A stretch of DNA of 55,090 bases from Calothrix sp. NIES-4101 (GCA_004296455.1 AP018276.1:1-55090), one strand, 5' to 3'. Shown: positions 9,077 through 17,966, counted from the stretch's first letter. Numbers and translations: made by a program. Notes: generated by a model from the letters alone, not told the origin.

Positions 9077-10066
9077 TCACCTCACTGGTGGAGGTCGTAA
9101 GCCGATGTGCGAGATCAATGGTTGTGCCGTGCTCGCTGTCACGCCGAACAGTCCGTGATAGGTACGTCCTTTGGGCGCGGCGGCCAACGGCTCGCTCATC
9201 TCTTCGTAATAGGCCATTTCGACTCCGAGCCGATCAAAATAGCGCACCAGCTTGCGTCGCGCGCCTGCATCATCACCAAACATGTTTTCGGTAAAGGTGT
9301 AGAGCGAGAACGCGCGTTGCCTCGAAGCGTCAGACAGCGCGTAACTAAACCCGCAGATTTCCCCCGGCATACGTTGGGTGAAGTGGCGGCCATAAGCCGT
9401 CTCGAAAGCATCGAGAAGCTCACGGCCGCGGTCTTCGAGACCTAAAGGTTGCAGCAATGCGATGATCTCCCACGGCCGCAGCCCCATGATCTGAAAGTAA
9501 AATTCGAGCATGCCTGTCGCCGGATACCAGCCGATCATTTGCGGCGCGATCGCGCGGTCATTGATACCCAGCGGACGCCGCAACCGCGCGTTCAGAAATT
9601 GCAGTGCTGCTTCCGCGCCTTGCGCCGGGACTTCCGCATACACTTTGTAAGCATCGCTCTCTGACTGATAACGTACACCAAGCCACGCACCAAATCGCAG
9701 GACACAACCCGTTTGCGCTGATTGCAGGAAGGCGAACCCCTCTTCATCGCGGAGGGCATAGCCGAGTTCTTCGAGCAACTGGCGCGTTTGCGCCAAACGC
9801 CGCAGCGGAGCTTCGCGTGGCAGAGCGATTTCCATCGTGCAGCGAATGCCGTCATTCAACGTGCTGAATGTGTATTCAAATGGATAACCGCCGTCAGTCA
9901 GCAAACTCAGATGCCAGCACGTCGGATCGTCAGGCTTTTCCAGCAATGGTTTCATCAAACGCGGCAAGCTCTCGGCCAGCCGCGCGGCGGCTACGGGAAA
10001 ATGCCGTTGTGAAATGGACAAGCTACGCACAAGATCAGCAGGTAAGGCATACTCAATCGCGTTCAT
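9077..10066 (-). CDS. Unknown 329-aa alpha/beta protein, weakly ABBA-prenyltransferase-like
   Basis: I do not recognise this family with certainty. The middle part alternates strands and helices: GGYPFEYTFS, a strand with IRCTMEIA, YKVYAEVP, GMLEFYFQI, FSLYTF, and a C-terminal YHGLFGVTAS strand ending near ISHIGL. This repeated alpha-beta-beta-alpha look and the YKVYAEVP-type strand recall aromatic prenyltransferases of the ABBA fold, and its neighbour is terpene-cyclase-like. That is inference only. No transmembrane segment or signal peptide is visible. It is tightly coupled to the next gene (3-bp gap). The ribosome binding site before this ATG is weak, so a slightly different start is possible. 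Confidence 0.6.
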   Translation of the reverse strand: MNAIEYALPADLVRSLSISQRHFPVAAARLAESLPRLMKPLLEKPDDPTCWHLSLLTDGGYPFEYTFSTLNDGIRCTMEIALPREAPLRRLAQTRQLLEELGYALRDEEGFAFLQSAQTGCVLRFGAWLGVRYQSESDAYKVYAEVPAQGAEAALQFLNARLRRPLGINDRAIAPQMIGWYPATGMLEFYFQIMGLRPWEIIALLQPLGLEDRGRELLDAFETAYGRHFTQRMPGEICGFSYALSDASRQRAFSLYTFTENMFGDDAGARRKLVRYFDRLGVEMAYYEEMSEPLAAAPKGRTYHGLFGVTASTAQPLISHIGLRPPPVR

Positions 10067-10151
10067 GATGTCGTCGGTGCAATAAGTTTTGGTTTGTTGC
10101 GAGGGCTAAGAGCGCTTCAGGTATCGCAGTATAGCCCTTACGCTTTTGCCG

Positions 10152-12479
10152 CTAGAGTGATGGCTTTTTGGGAGGACTGGCCTCGGAAGCGGTCTGGGGC
10201 AAAGAGACCGACGTGCCCTGTTCTGTCCCGTGTGCATAAAGCGTACCTGTGGGGTAGATGTATTCTGCATACCAATCAAATTCCAAATCAGAGAATCCGC
10301 CTTGTATATTCGGAACGTAAAAATGTAAGCTGTTGGCTTGCTTTTTGATCGGATCTACCGTAATGGTTTGCACCGGCACGTTTTCGCCCGTCTTGACATT
10401 TTTTGTTCCGCTCTCAAGAGAGACGGTGTAGCGCACTTGCGTGATATGCACCGTGATCTTGTTCAACTTTTTGGTCTCCCAATCCACGATGGAAGGGTCT
10501 ACACTGACAAAGACGAACTGATGCGTAGAACTGATGCTCAACGCTGCCAGCGATTGCGGCGCAAAATCATACGGACCGATTTGCGTAACGCTGCCATCGG
10601 TGGCGATCAGCGTGGCATCCACAGTGATGGGCGACATTTTCGTATTGGCGAAAAGCTGGATCAACTGCATTTGTAGTCCGGACTTGTTACCCTCTAAGGG
10701 AAAATTTAATTGAATGGGACTGCTCTGTGTTGGGCTGGGCAACGCCTTGCTCCCCGGTATATCTGGGAAATAAGGCGTGTCGTTATAATAGAAATTGACT
10801 GTTGCTGACTCCACTGAAAACGTCGTACCGTCGCCCATCTGTGCAACAACATTGAACGCTTGCTGAAAATCAGGCTGTTCGAGACGCACCCATTGGCCGT
10901 TTTGCTGTTTAGCATCTGACGTATAAGGGTAGGCAGTGACGCCACTCGCAAAGTTATAAGTCACTGTGTAAATGTAATCGGTCGCCAACGGCGCGGGGAA
11001 AACGCTGGAAAACGTTGCCTGTTGGCTCGCGCCGGCATTCAAAGTGAGGGAGCCATTCAAAGTGGCAGATTCCAGATAAGGGGGTTGCTGCGGAATGTTG
11101 AAGACGAAATCCACTGTGACTTCTTCTACAACCTTTGACTTTTTCGTAAAGAACCGTGACGCATCGAATGTCACGTTCAACGTGCCAATCGCTTGTAGAT
11201 CGAGCGTATAAGTCGCTGCCTGGAGATTATCCAACGTGCCTAAGATCTGTGTGCCGTCGGCATAAACGGCGACATAACTCAGCGAATAAACACCGCCTGC
11301 TTTGTCGTCCCAATCGGCCTGCCAGGTGTAAGGCGTATTGTCTTTGAATGTATGCGTACGGCTCTCGCTGGCTTTCAGCGTTGGATAGCTGATGGTCACG
11401 TCCACATGGTCAAGGGCTTTCACGTCCGTCATAAAGGGCGAATCGCCCGCCTTGATGACGGCATTCGGCGTTTGCAAGTTGCTGCTCTTGAACTTGCATT
11501 GCGGTGTGACTTGCGCCACAAATTGCCGTTTATCCACGGTCGTTTCCAGCGAATCCATTTGCGCTGGCGTTAACTCCATGTCGGCAAAACTCGGCAGCGT
11601 CGCCAGTGGTTGCAAACGCCACAGCACCACTTCTTTTTCCTGGTAGGTTTCTTTGAACGATGCCACCTGACTGATGCTAAACGGTTGCGTACCACTGGCG
11701 TCTTGTTGTAGCGCCAGGGCTGCCGCAACTTCTTTGGCGATGTTGTTGCTAATAACGGTTTGCCCCCAGGTTCTGATGTGGTTTACGTCGTCATCAGACA
11801 TATTCGGATCTGTCTTGGTGACAGTGATTGTCGAAGCGTTAGATTCCGCCAACTTTTCACTGATGTCGTAAGTGTAAGTGGATGAACTCGCCCAATGCGT
11901 ATGCTCATGCGACGTGACTTCATAGTTGAGGGCAATCGCCGAGTCGAATGCGAGTTCGCACGTCACAGCAGGCATTTCAGCCGGTACGGTAATGGTGTAT
12001 TGAATCTCGAAAGGGCTACCGCCCTTCTGTCTCAAGGTCGACTTGAGCGTTTTCATCTGATCAGCGGTCAAGGGAAGCTGAAAAATCGCTGTATTGTTGG
12101 CGAAATCAGTGCCGCTGACCTGTATCCCCGTCGTACCGCCTTCCCCATCAGGATAGGTCAGGCTGACTACTGTGCCTGTTTGAAACTGCACAGTCAAAAA
12201 TTGCGGCGCACTCACTGTAAACCGTTGCGCGATGTCGGCTTTGACTGCGTCGATGGCTTCATCGGGTACGCCTAATTGCACCTGCAATGTGCAATAGCCA
12301 CTGCCATTTTTGCTGTCACCCGTTTTATACTCTACGAGTTGTGTCTTTGGTAAGTTGTTGACTGTAGACCAAACAGGTTGCGGCGTAATATAAAAAATTG
12401 TCTGGTCTTTATCATCACCGTGGTATTCCCAAGTACGACTGCCAACCTGTACGGTTCCGCGTTTCATTATATCGAGCAT
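10152..12479 (-). CDS. Large multi-domain beta-rich protein (775 aa), first gene of the unusual operon
   Basis: The family is not recognised. The N-terminal 185 residues resemble the 209-residue protein at 7584-8213. A segment with a histidine-rich patch (HEHTHW) and a helical stretch follows, to about residue 330. The rest looks like successive immunoglobulin-like or fibronectin-like sandwiches; one (THTFKDNTPYTWQADWDDK) resembles the extreme C terminus of the 1494-residue protein. The C terminus ends in a low-complexity PKKPSL tail. There is no signal peptide. The ATG at 12479 is preceded by GAGGAAA and replaces an ATG 12 codons upstream without a good ribosome binding site. Gene 1 of seven; the operon promoter should lie in 12480-13145. 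Confidence 0.85.
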   Translation of the reverse strand: MLDIMKRGTVQVGSRTWEYHGDDKDQTIFYITPQPVWSTVNNLPKTQLVEYKTGDSKNGSGYCTLQVQLGVPDEAIDAVKADIAQRFTVSAPQFLTVQFQTGTVVSLTYPDGEGGTTGIQVSGTDFANNTAIFQLPLTADQMKTLKSTLRQKGGSPFEIQYTITVPAEMPAVTCELAFDSAIALNYEVTSHEHTHWASSSTYTYDISEKLAESNASTITVTKTDPNMSDDDVNHIRTWGQTVISNNIAKEVAAALALQQDASGTQPFSISQVASFKETYQEKEVVLWRLQPLATLPSFADMELTPAQMDSLETTVDKRQFVAQVTPQCKFKSSNLQTPNAVIKAGDSPFMTDVKALDHVDVTISYPTLKASESRTHTFKDNTPYTWQADWDDKAGGVYSLSYVAVYADGTQILGTLDNLQAATYTLDLQAIGTLNVTFDASRFFTKKSKVVEEVTVDFVFNIPQQPPYLESATLNGSLTLNAGASQQATFSSVFPAPLATDYIYTVTYNFASGVTAYPYTSDAKQQNGQWVRLEQPDFQQAFNVVAQMGDGTTFSVESATVNFYYNDTPYFPDIPGSKALPSPTQSSPIQLNFPLEGNKSGLQMQLIQLFANTKMSPITVDATLIATDGSVTQIGPYDFAPQSLAALSISSTHQFVFVSVDPSIVDWETKKLNKITVHITQVRYTVSLESGTKNVKTGENVPVQTITVDPIKKQANSLHFYVPNIQGGFSDLEFDWYAEYIYPTGTLYAHGTEQGTSVSLPQTASEASPPKKPSL

Positions 12480-13145
12480 AGTAGGTTTTCCTCGCGTCTT
12501 ACCAGACAGACACACAATGAATAATTCAGTGGTTATAGTTGAAAATTTTGCTTTTTGATGTAATTAATACTAAGATTAAATTTTGAGGAACTTGTGAGTA
12601 AATAAATGTATCTACTCTCGTTTATGCTTCAATCTTTATAAATTTCATCCATTAATTTTCATTACTTTTTGCTTTCTCCATAAAATATCCGGAAGAAGCA
12701 TAAATATTTTTTCATAAAAATAAATTTATCTTTATTAACCAACAGCAGAATATTAATTACTGTTTTCCATTCAAACGACCTGTTTGATAAAACTCAAGCA
12801 GGTTAGGAAAAGCTTTTTGTAGCAACCAGTTCCGCCCAATTTATGATTCGGGAATATTTGAAGCAGCCATGTAATAACCACTTCTGTAAGCAGCTACACC
12901 TAAACAAGCTTGTAGGCTGGATATAGCCCGTGAAGAAGGGGTAAAAGTAGCCAAGACACATTTTACCGCCACGTAAAGCTTGAAAAGCTTGCTATGAAGG
13001 AGTTACAGAAATAAAATTGCTCTTTTCATCAAAAAACGGAGAAAAAGCTGGTTTTGACTGTACCAATAAAAGTCTCTGGATTTTATAGGTCTCAAACCCT
13101 TACTGCACCGTTTATATTTACTGTACCAAAAAATTTATACTTTAA
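12480..13145. other. AT-rich intergenic region upstream of the seven-gene operon
   Basis: About 665 bp without an intact gene, sharply more AT-rich than the operon to its left. It must contain the operon's promoter, reading leftwards, but I cannot point to a clear -35/-10 pair. It may also mark the edge of an imported segment, because an integrase gene ends immediately to its right (13146). Confidence 0.5.
12757..12870 (-). pseudogene. Possible decayed reading frame
   Basis: On the minus strand an ATG at 12870 opens a frame interrupted by one TAA after nine codons and then continuing to a stop at 12757. The downstream part reads like a natural protein end (FPNLLEFYQTGRLNGKQ). No family is recognised. 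It may be a scrap of a chromosomal gene. Confidence 0.2.
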
Positions 13146-14078
13146 TCAGACCCGTGGTAAGTGCATCGCACTACTATCCCCCGGTCGAATATGGATGTAT
13201 TGCGTCGTAGTCGCCAAATCAGCATGTCCCATAGTTTGCTGAATTAGTGGCACAGGCGTTCCCCTCTCGGCATTATGCGTCGCGTGACTATGCCGCAACC
13301 AATGGCAAGACACCTTTTCACTCAACCCTGCACGCTCGGCTGCATCCTTAATAATCGGGTCAACATTTTGACGATTAAGCGGTTTATTTTTCCCATTGCG
13401 ACTAGGAAAAACATAATCACACTCGCCTGCATCGCCCCTATATTCCATCATCTCCACCCATAAATATTCGGGCAGTAAAATGTGGCGCGTCTTATTCCCC
13501 TTCCCCACCACCGTCACTTGCCCAGTGCGATCGCGTGGTGTAAAGTCCTTCCATCGCAATCCAACTAACTCAGAAATCCGCATCCCCGCCACATACAGCA
13601 GCTTCAATATCAACACATCTCTAACTTTTAGAGCTTTATACCGATATTCCGTCCGTTCGGTCAGCCTTATCATCAACGCAATATCGGTTTCATTTAATAC
13701 CTTCTCATGCAAACGCTGGTCGAGCTTCTTCAACTTAATCGCCGCCCCTGGATTAAATTGGATGTACCCAGTCTTGTAAGCAAACGACAGCAAACTTCTA
13801 ACCGCAGCCATATAAGTATTGATGGTAGGTTCTTTTAAATTGCGCTGGTACAAAACCTCAGAAAACTCCACCAAATCTTCTACCGTCGTCTGCGAAATCG
13901 TCTTACCCACCCCACCCAGATGTGCTGTAAACGCTGTTGCAAAACGAGTGTATCGCTCCCTAGTACTAGCTGGCTTATCGTGCAACCATAATTGCACCAA
14001 CCGTTGCTGGGCATCGATGGGCGCTAAATGCTTGAGTTGTTTTCTGCGTTTGCTGACAACAGCGACTACGGGTGACAT
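13146..14078 (-). CDS. Tyrosine recombinase/integrase (XerC/D-like)
   Basis: The 310-residue protein has a SAM-like core-binding N-terminal domain (about 25-110) and a catalytic domain with all active residues: Arg in GMRISELVGLRW, Lys in VVGKGNKTR, HWLRHSHATH, GHADL and the Tyr in TTQYIHI. It catalyses site-specific strand exchange and may resolve plasmid multimers or integrate an element. It sits between the foreign-looking operon and a cluster of transposon remnants. Immediately upstream on the same strand are the two pieces of a decayed gene that resembles the one beside the other integrase (49607-50242). Confidence 0.92.
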   Translation of the reverse strand: MSPVVAVVSKRRKQLKHLAPIDAQQRLVQLWLHDKPASTRERYTRFATAFTAHLGGVGKTISQTTVEDLVEFSEVLYQRNLKEPTINTYMAAVRSLLSFAYKTGYIQFNPGAAIKLKKLDQRLHEKVLNETDIALMIRLTERTEYRYKALKVRDVLILKLLYVAGMRISELVGLRWKDFTPRDRTGQVTVVGKGNKTRHILLPEYLWVEMMEYRGDAGECDYVFPSRNGKNKPLNRQNVDPIIKDAAERAGLSEKVSCHWLRHSHATHNAERGTPVPLIQQTMGHADLATTTQYIHIRPGDSSAMHLPRV

Positions 14079-14395
14079 ATTATTCTATATCCACAGACAG
14101 ATAAAACAGTAATTTTGTCTGTTTGATGTATATATAACAATACGCGATTGTCAAGACTTTTGGACACAAGATATTTACGATTTTCCAACTTAATGGGGCA
14201 TACAAGCAGAATTTAGCTGAAAAATACCCATTGTGTGTATTTATACTTGGACTTAGTGGTATTTTTGGTTTCAATTATTTTGAAAACAGTTGAAAGCAAA
14301 ACATGTTGTTACTACTGCCCGATGGGATGGTAAAGTCCATCCGAGCGATATTCCCAGCCGAAAGAACGCGGGTCACGGTTGCGGGTGTAGCTAAT

Positions 14396-14564
14396 TGTAG
14401 GGAACTGCAAACATCGGGAGATGAAACTGCAAACAAGCCAATTTTGAAACCACATTAACTGCAAATAAGGGGGGTCTCAAAACCACATTAAGTGCAAATG
14501 AAACCAGATTATTTGCAACCAAACCACATTAACTGCAAACAAACCATATTCGTTGCAAATAAGC
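14396..14564 (+). repeat. Left inverted end with iterated TGCAAA/ACCACATTAA motifs
   Basis: The end contains repeated units of the form AAACCACATTAACTGCAAA or GAAACCAGATTATTTGCAA, at least six times with short spacers. It is matched in inverted orientation by 14884-15051. A related array lies at 43335-43497. Confidence 0.85.
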
Positions 14565-14883
14565 ACTAATTTACTGCAAATAGCCTGAAATCCATAGCCA
14601 TAGCTATTTTGAGCTTTTTGGTTATAATTATCCTGAAAGTGTCCAAATTAAAGATTTTTTGACCGTCCCACACTGTCAAGTTTTTTTGTTTTAAGAGTGT
14701 CTGCCTGTTTAAGAAATAAGTTAGTATGACCGGAACGAAAAAAATCTTATTGATAATTTAATCGGACGGATATTGTCCAGATTAAACCACATTATCCGGG
14801 CATAAGTGTTTGGTGAATTGGTTCCTATTTTCTGGACAGTTTTAGGGCTGTTTTTCGGAAAATGCTTATTTATAAGGGTTTGG

Positions 14884-15051
14884 GCTTATTTGCAAATAAT
14901 CTGGTTTGTTTGCACTTAAGTGGTTTGGTTGCAAATAATCTGGTTTCATTTGCACTTAATGTGGTTTTGAGACCCTCCTTATTTGCAGTTAATGTGGTTT
15001 CAAAATTGGCTTGTTTGCAGTTTGAAGCGTTTATGTTTGCAGTTCGCTACA
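14884..15051 (-). repeat. Right inverted end with iterated motifs
   Basis: This is the reverse complement of 14396-14564. A central stretch of about 85 bp carries a single difference; divergence is higher just inside the tip (a 9-bp block) and at the inner edge. The tip is CTACA on the plus strand. Confidence 0.85.
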
Positions 15052-15159
15052 AATAGTTCGTGCATCTGCCCCAAGAATATCAGGAACAGTTATAGTCACA
15101 GGTTGCAAGGTAACTACCTCTAAAAATAATTATTACTAAACACAATACCTTCGCCAAAT

Positions 15160-15534
15160 TTATGAACTGGTAGAACAAGGATCAGCAGGGTAGATACGCC
15201 CTAAATTGGTAACTCTGTGAAAAATATTTGCAAGTAAAACTGGGTCTGGTTTTTCCGGAAGCAGTTTTATAGTTTCCTCAACATATTTATAGCCTCGGAA
15301 CATTGCCTTAAGGTCTGTAATACTAAAATCAGGGTTAAGTTTACGGAAGTGAGAAAGCAAAACTTGGGAAACATTAACCATGAAAAATGACAGATTTGCA
15401 GCATTTGTTACTGCATTTTTTCCAACATTCATAAAGTCTTCGAGTCCCCAAAACTGTTTAGCATCGCGAAAATTAAATTCGATTTGAAATCTCAAACTAT
15501 AATAATCAATTACATGCACGTAACTTAAATTCAA
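15160..15534 (-). pseudogene. IS4-type DDE transposase, C-terminal fragment
   Basis: The fragment carries the Y-(2)-R-(3)-E-(6)-K signature of IS4-related transposases in YSLRFQIEFNFRDAK, with the catalytic Glu, followed by a typical helical tail. The N-terminal two thirds with both Asp residues are absent, and the adjacent sequence (from 15535) belongs to another remnant on the opposite strand. It is inactive by itself. Confidence 0.75.
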
Positions 15535-15595
15535 GTCAGTTGAAAATAAGACAGCATGGGTGGGAATTGAGATGCCTGCTTTATCTTCGTTCTGG

Positions 15596-15761
15596 CAACT
15601 TTACTGCCGTCGATTTGCAATCGACCATTTCAAAGGATAAGCGTGCAGCTTTACGTCAAAGGGGTATTCGACCTCAAATTCCAAAACGAGTTTGGAAAAC
15701 AAAGAAAAATAGAGGTAGACCCATTAAAATCTCTGCTCCAAGATTTCAGCAAGAACATTGA
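15596..15761 (+). pseudogene. IS5-type transposase fragment
   Basis: A short frame with RQRGIRPQIPKRVWKTKKN and RGRPIKISAPRFQQE matches the region just before the catalytic Glu block (normally followed by ERTFAW) of IS5-family transposases. Both ends are missing. It abuts the IS4-type fragment, showing repeated insertion and deletion here. Confidence 0.65.
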
Positions 15762-15888
15762 ATTGAGAACTTTATAAGGTTTAAAAAAATTAAAATCAAT
15801 GTCACGATAAAGCCAAATTAATTGATATTATTTAGATTGCAATAATCCTTCCATACCCCCAAATATTCTCCTAAGACCACGCGCTCCG

Positions 15889-16037
15889 GCTACTCCAAAA
15901 GCGATTTCGGGCAACTTCGTTATAATCGAAGTGAACTCACTTCACTTCCACGCCCCTTCGGGGTGCCTGCGGCATCACTCACTTCGTTCGTAACGTGAAA
16001 GTACGTTCGCCCTGCGGGGCATATTTCCAGATTATTT
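15889..16037 (+). other. Candidate origin of transfer (oriT) upstream of mobV
   Basis: The region just before the relaxase gene is packed with small inverted repeats: GAAGTGA-AC-TCACTTC (15928-15943), CCCC-TTC-GGGG near 15953-15963, and GCCC-TGC-GGGGC near 16011-16020. MobV relaxases nick at an oriT with such hairpins located immediately upstream of their own gene (as in pMV158), so this is the expected place. The nick site itself cannot be identified from sequence. Confidence 0.5.
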
Positions 16038-16052
16038 GTGGGGGGTTTTTCA

Positions 16053-17966
16053 ATGACCGCAAAAGCAATTATGCGCGTTGGGAAATTAAAAAGTTTGGGT
16101 AGTGTGGGCGGCAGCGAAAAACATACTGCCCGTCTTCAAGATACACCAAATGCTGACCCCCATAAAGAAAATATTCGCATTCTGGGAAATAACGATGACC
16201 CATCTTTGGAAGAAATAGTTTTAGCCAAAATTTCTGACAATACTAAACATAAGCCCCGTAAAGATGCAGTACTGTGCAGCGAAATATTTCTCTCGGCATC
16301 CCCAGAATATTTTCGTCCCCATGACCCATCAGAAGCTGGGAAATGGGATGATTCTTTGATGTGGAATTTTGCGAATGCTTCTAAAAAATGGTTGCAAGAT
16401 AATTTTGGTGATAAATGCGTTCGTGCTGAATTACATTTGGATGAATCTACTCCCCACATTCATGCTTATATAGTTCCCCTCAACGATAAAACCAAACAAT
16501 TAAGCCACAAAGCGATGTTTGGGGGTGATGGACGGCAAGCCAGTATTAAATTATCTAAGTTTCAAGATTCTTATGCTAAGGCACTCGCACCTTTGGGAAT
16601 TGAACGTGGGGTAAAAGGCAGTCAAGCTACCCACACTAAAGTTAAGGAATATTATGAGGCAGTAAATAAGGAACCTTTAACACTGGAATTAGATAGATTG
16701 GCTCCAAAACAGGGGGAGACTGCACAGCAATTATTTGAACGCATTAAATCTGACTCCGCAATTCAATCCGTCAATCACCAGCTAGCAGATAGAAACAGGA
16801 TGATTGGGTTAGAAAAACGAGCATCGAGGAGTGCGATCGCTTCTGAAAAATTACGGCAGCAGTTAGAAAACCGTGTTGAGGAATTGGAGTCTGAGAACTT
16901 TTACTGGAAACAGGAAGCTGATCAATTAAGGGATTTGCCTTTAGAAGATGTGGCTTGGCATTTGGGGTTAGATAAAGCTGATAAAGGAGAGAACCGTTGG
17001 AAGGGGTTAGGGCAGGTTATCAATATTAATGGTTCTAAATGGTACGACTTTTCGGCAGAAAAAGGTGGTGGTGGGGCGATTGATTTGGTGATGCACGTCA
17101 CGGGGTGTAATTTTCGCCAATCTTTAGCTTGGTTGTGCGATCGCTTTGGAGAAGAAGGAATATTACGTGCTTCTAGGGCAAAGGTGGAAGCACAAGCGAC
17201 TAAAATTGTGGCGACGGAACCTGCACCGCAGTTTGTATTGCCTGTGGAGGATAGGTCGAAGTGGTTGGGTGCGAAGAATTATTTGACTGAGAAAAGGGGA
17301 CTGCCAGAAAATTTTGTCGATGGGCTTCATTCCAAGGGATGGATTTATGCTGACGAGCAGCAAAACGCCGTTTTTACAATGCGGGAACTTCCCACGGGTG
17401 CGGCGCAAACTGCTAGTAGGGGTGTAACGCGATCGCCTAACGTGGATATAGAATCATCTACGACTGGGGCAATATCGCTAGGTGACGAAGCTACGACTGG
17501 GGCATTTTTGCGGGGGACGCGGGGTGAGGATAATACTTTTATGGGATATGCGTCGGGAAGTAAGCGAACCGAGGGGTGGTTTTATTTCCACTTTGGGGGT
17601 AAGGCTACGGATGAAATTGAAAAAGTTATCATTTGTAAATCCCCCATCGATGCTATTTCCTGTTGTGCTTTATCTTTGGCGGTAAGTTCGGGTGTGCCTG
17701 AAATACGGATGATGTTTTTGGCGGTGGATAGTCTCAAGAGTTTGCCGTTGAATTTTCTCAAGGATATGCCTGCTATTACTGTTGCCTACGGTAACGATGA
17801 TGGGGGACGTAATCGGGCGAAGGCTATTAAAGAATTACTGCCGCAAACAGTTATCAAGCAATCAAAAGCGGCTGATTGGAATACGGAATTGTTGGAGTAC
17901 GAACGGCAGAATTTGGTAAAAACTCACCAAGGGGAAAAGAAAAAAAGTCGGGGATTGGAGCGTTAG
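16053..17966 (+). CDS. mobV: MobV-family relaxase fused to DUF3991/TOPRIM primase-like domains
   Basis: The 637-residue protein starts conjugal transfer by nicking and covalently binding oriT DNA. The N-terminal Mob/Pre domain has the conserved HLDESTPHIHAY motif (about residues 127-138) that binds metal. A coiled coil follows (about 245-290). The middle region (WYDFSAEKGGGGAIDLVMH, about 330-345) is the DUF3991/CHC2-like block found in primase-type proteins. The C-terminal part (VIICKSPIDAISC, about 530; VAYGNDDGGRNRA) looks like TOPRIM. This suggests a relaxase that may also prime or handle the transferred strand. The ATG at 16053 is chosen for the GGGGGG run before it; a GTG at 16038 is less likely. 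It lies directly after the putative oriT. Confidence 0.9.
   Translation: MTAKAIMRVGKLKSLGSVGGSEKHTARLQDTPNADPHKENIRILGNNDDPSLEEIVLAKISDNTKHKPRKDAVLCSEIFLSASPEYFRPHDPSEAGKWDDSLMWNFANASKKWLQDNFGDKCVRAELHLDESTPHIHAYIVPLNDKTKQLSHKAMFGGDGRQASIKLSKFQDSYAKALAPLGIERGVKGSQATHTKVKEYYEAVNKEPLTLELDRLAPKQGETAQQLFERIKSDSAIQSVNHQLADRNRMIGLEKRASRSAIASEKLRQQLENRVEELESENFYWKQEADQLRDLPLEDVAWHLGLDKADKGENRWKGLGQVININGSKWYDFSAEKGGGGAIDLVMHVTGCNFRQSLAWLCDRFGEEGILRASRAKVEAQATKIVATEPAPQFVLPVEDRSKWLGAKNYLTEKRGLPENFVDGLHSKGWIYADEQQNAVFTMRELPTGAAQTASRGVTRSPNVDIESSTTGAISLGDEATTGAFLRGTRGEDNTFMGYASGSKRTEGWFYFHFGGKATDEIEKVIICKSPIDAISCCALSLAVSSGVPEIRMMFLAVDSLKSLPLNFLKDMPAITVAYGNDDGGRNRAKAIKELLPQTVIKQSKAADWNTELLEYERQNLVKTHQGEKKKSRGLER

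Larger units (their letters stand above)
14396..15051. mobile_element. Non-autonomous element with about 168-bp inverted ends made of iterated motifs
   Basis: The element starts TGTAG and ends CTACA, is 656 bp long and contains no coding sequence. Its two ends are long, near-identical inverted repeats built from several 19-22 bp units. It is flanked on both sides by AAT, a likely 3-bp target duplication, and interrupts a reading frame that is restored by its removal. Multiple transposase-binding repeats inside both ends are typical of Tn7-like/Mu-like (TnsB-type) elements, including cyanobacterial CAST elements, but the motif differs from those I know and the 3-bp duplication is not the 5 bp of Tn7. 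The family is therefore open. Confidence 0.65.
14312..15125 (-). pseudogene. Remnant of an HTH/DNA-binding protein gene, split by the element at 14396-15051
   Basis: Reading leftwards, 15125-15052 encodes a segment like VTITVPDILGADARTI and 14395-14312 continues with RDPRSFGWEYRSDGLYHPI and a stop. If the element and one copy of the AAT flank are removed, the two join in frame. The result matches the C terminus of the protein at 49607-50242 (pattern ITEESLASRLGVTPETI, then GWEFNEKTGLYHPI), although about a dozen residues between the two blocks are missing here. The N-terminal part is gone; the frame is closed by stops just upstream of 15125. Confidence 0.6.

Noticed and set aside
14396-15051. 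Iterated motifs read as a CRISPR or iteron array
   Set aside because: Spacers are not of constant length, the two arrays are inverted copies of each other at element ends, and AAT flanks both sides; a mobile element explains it better.
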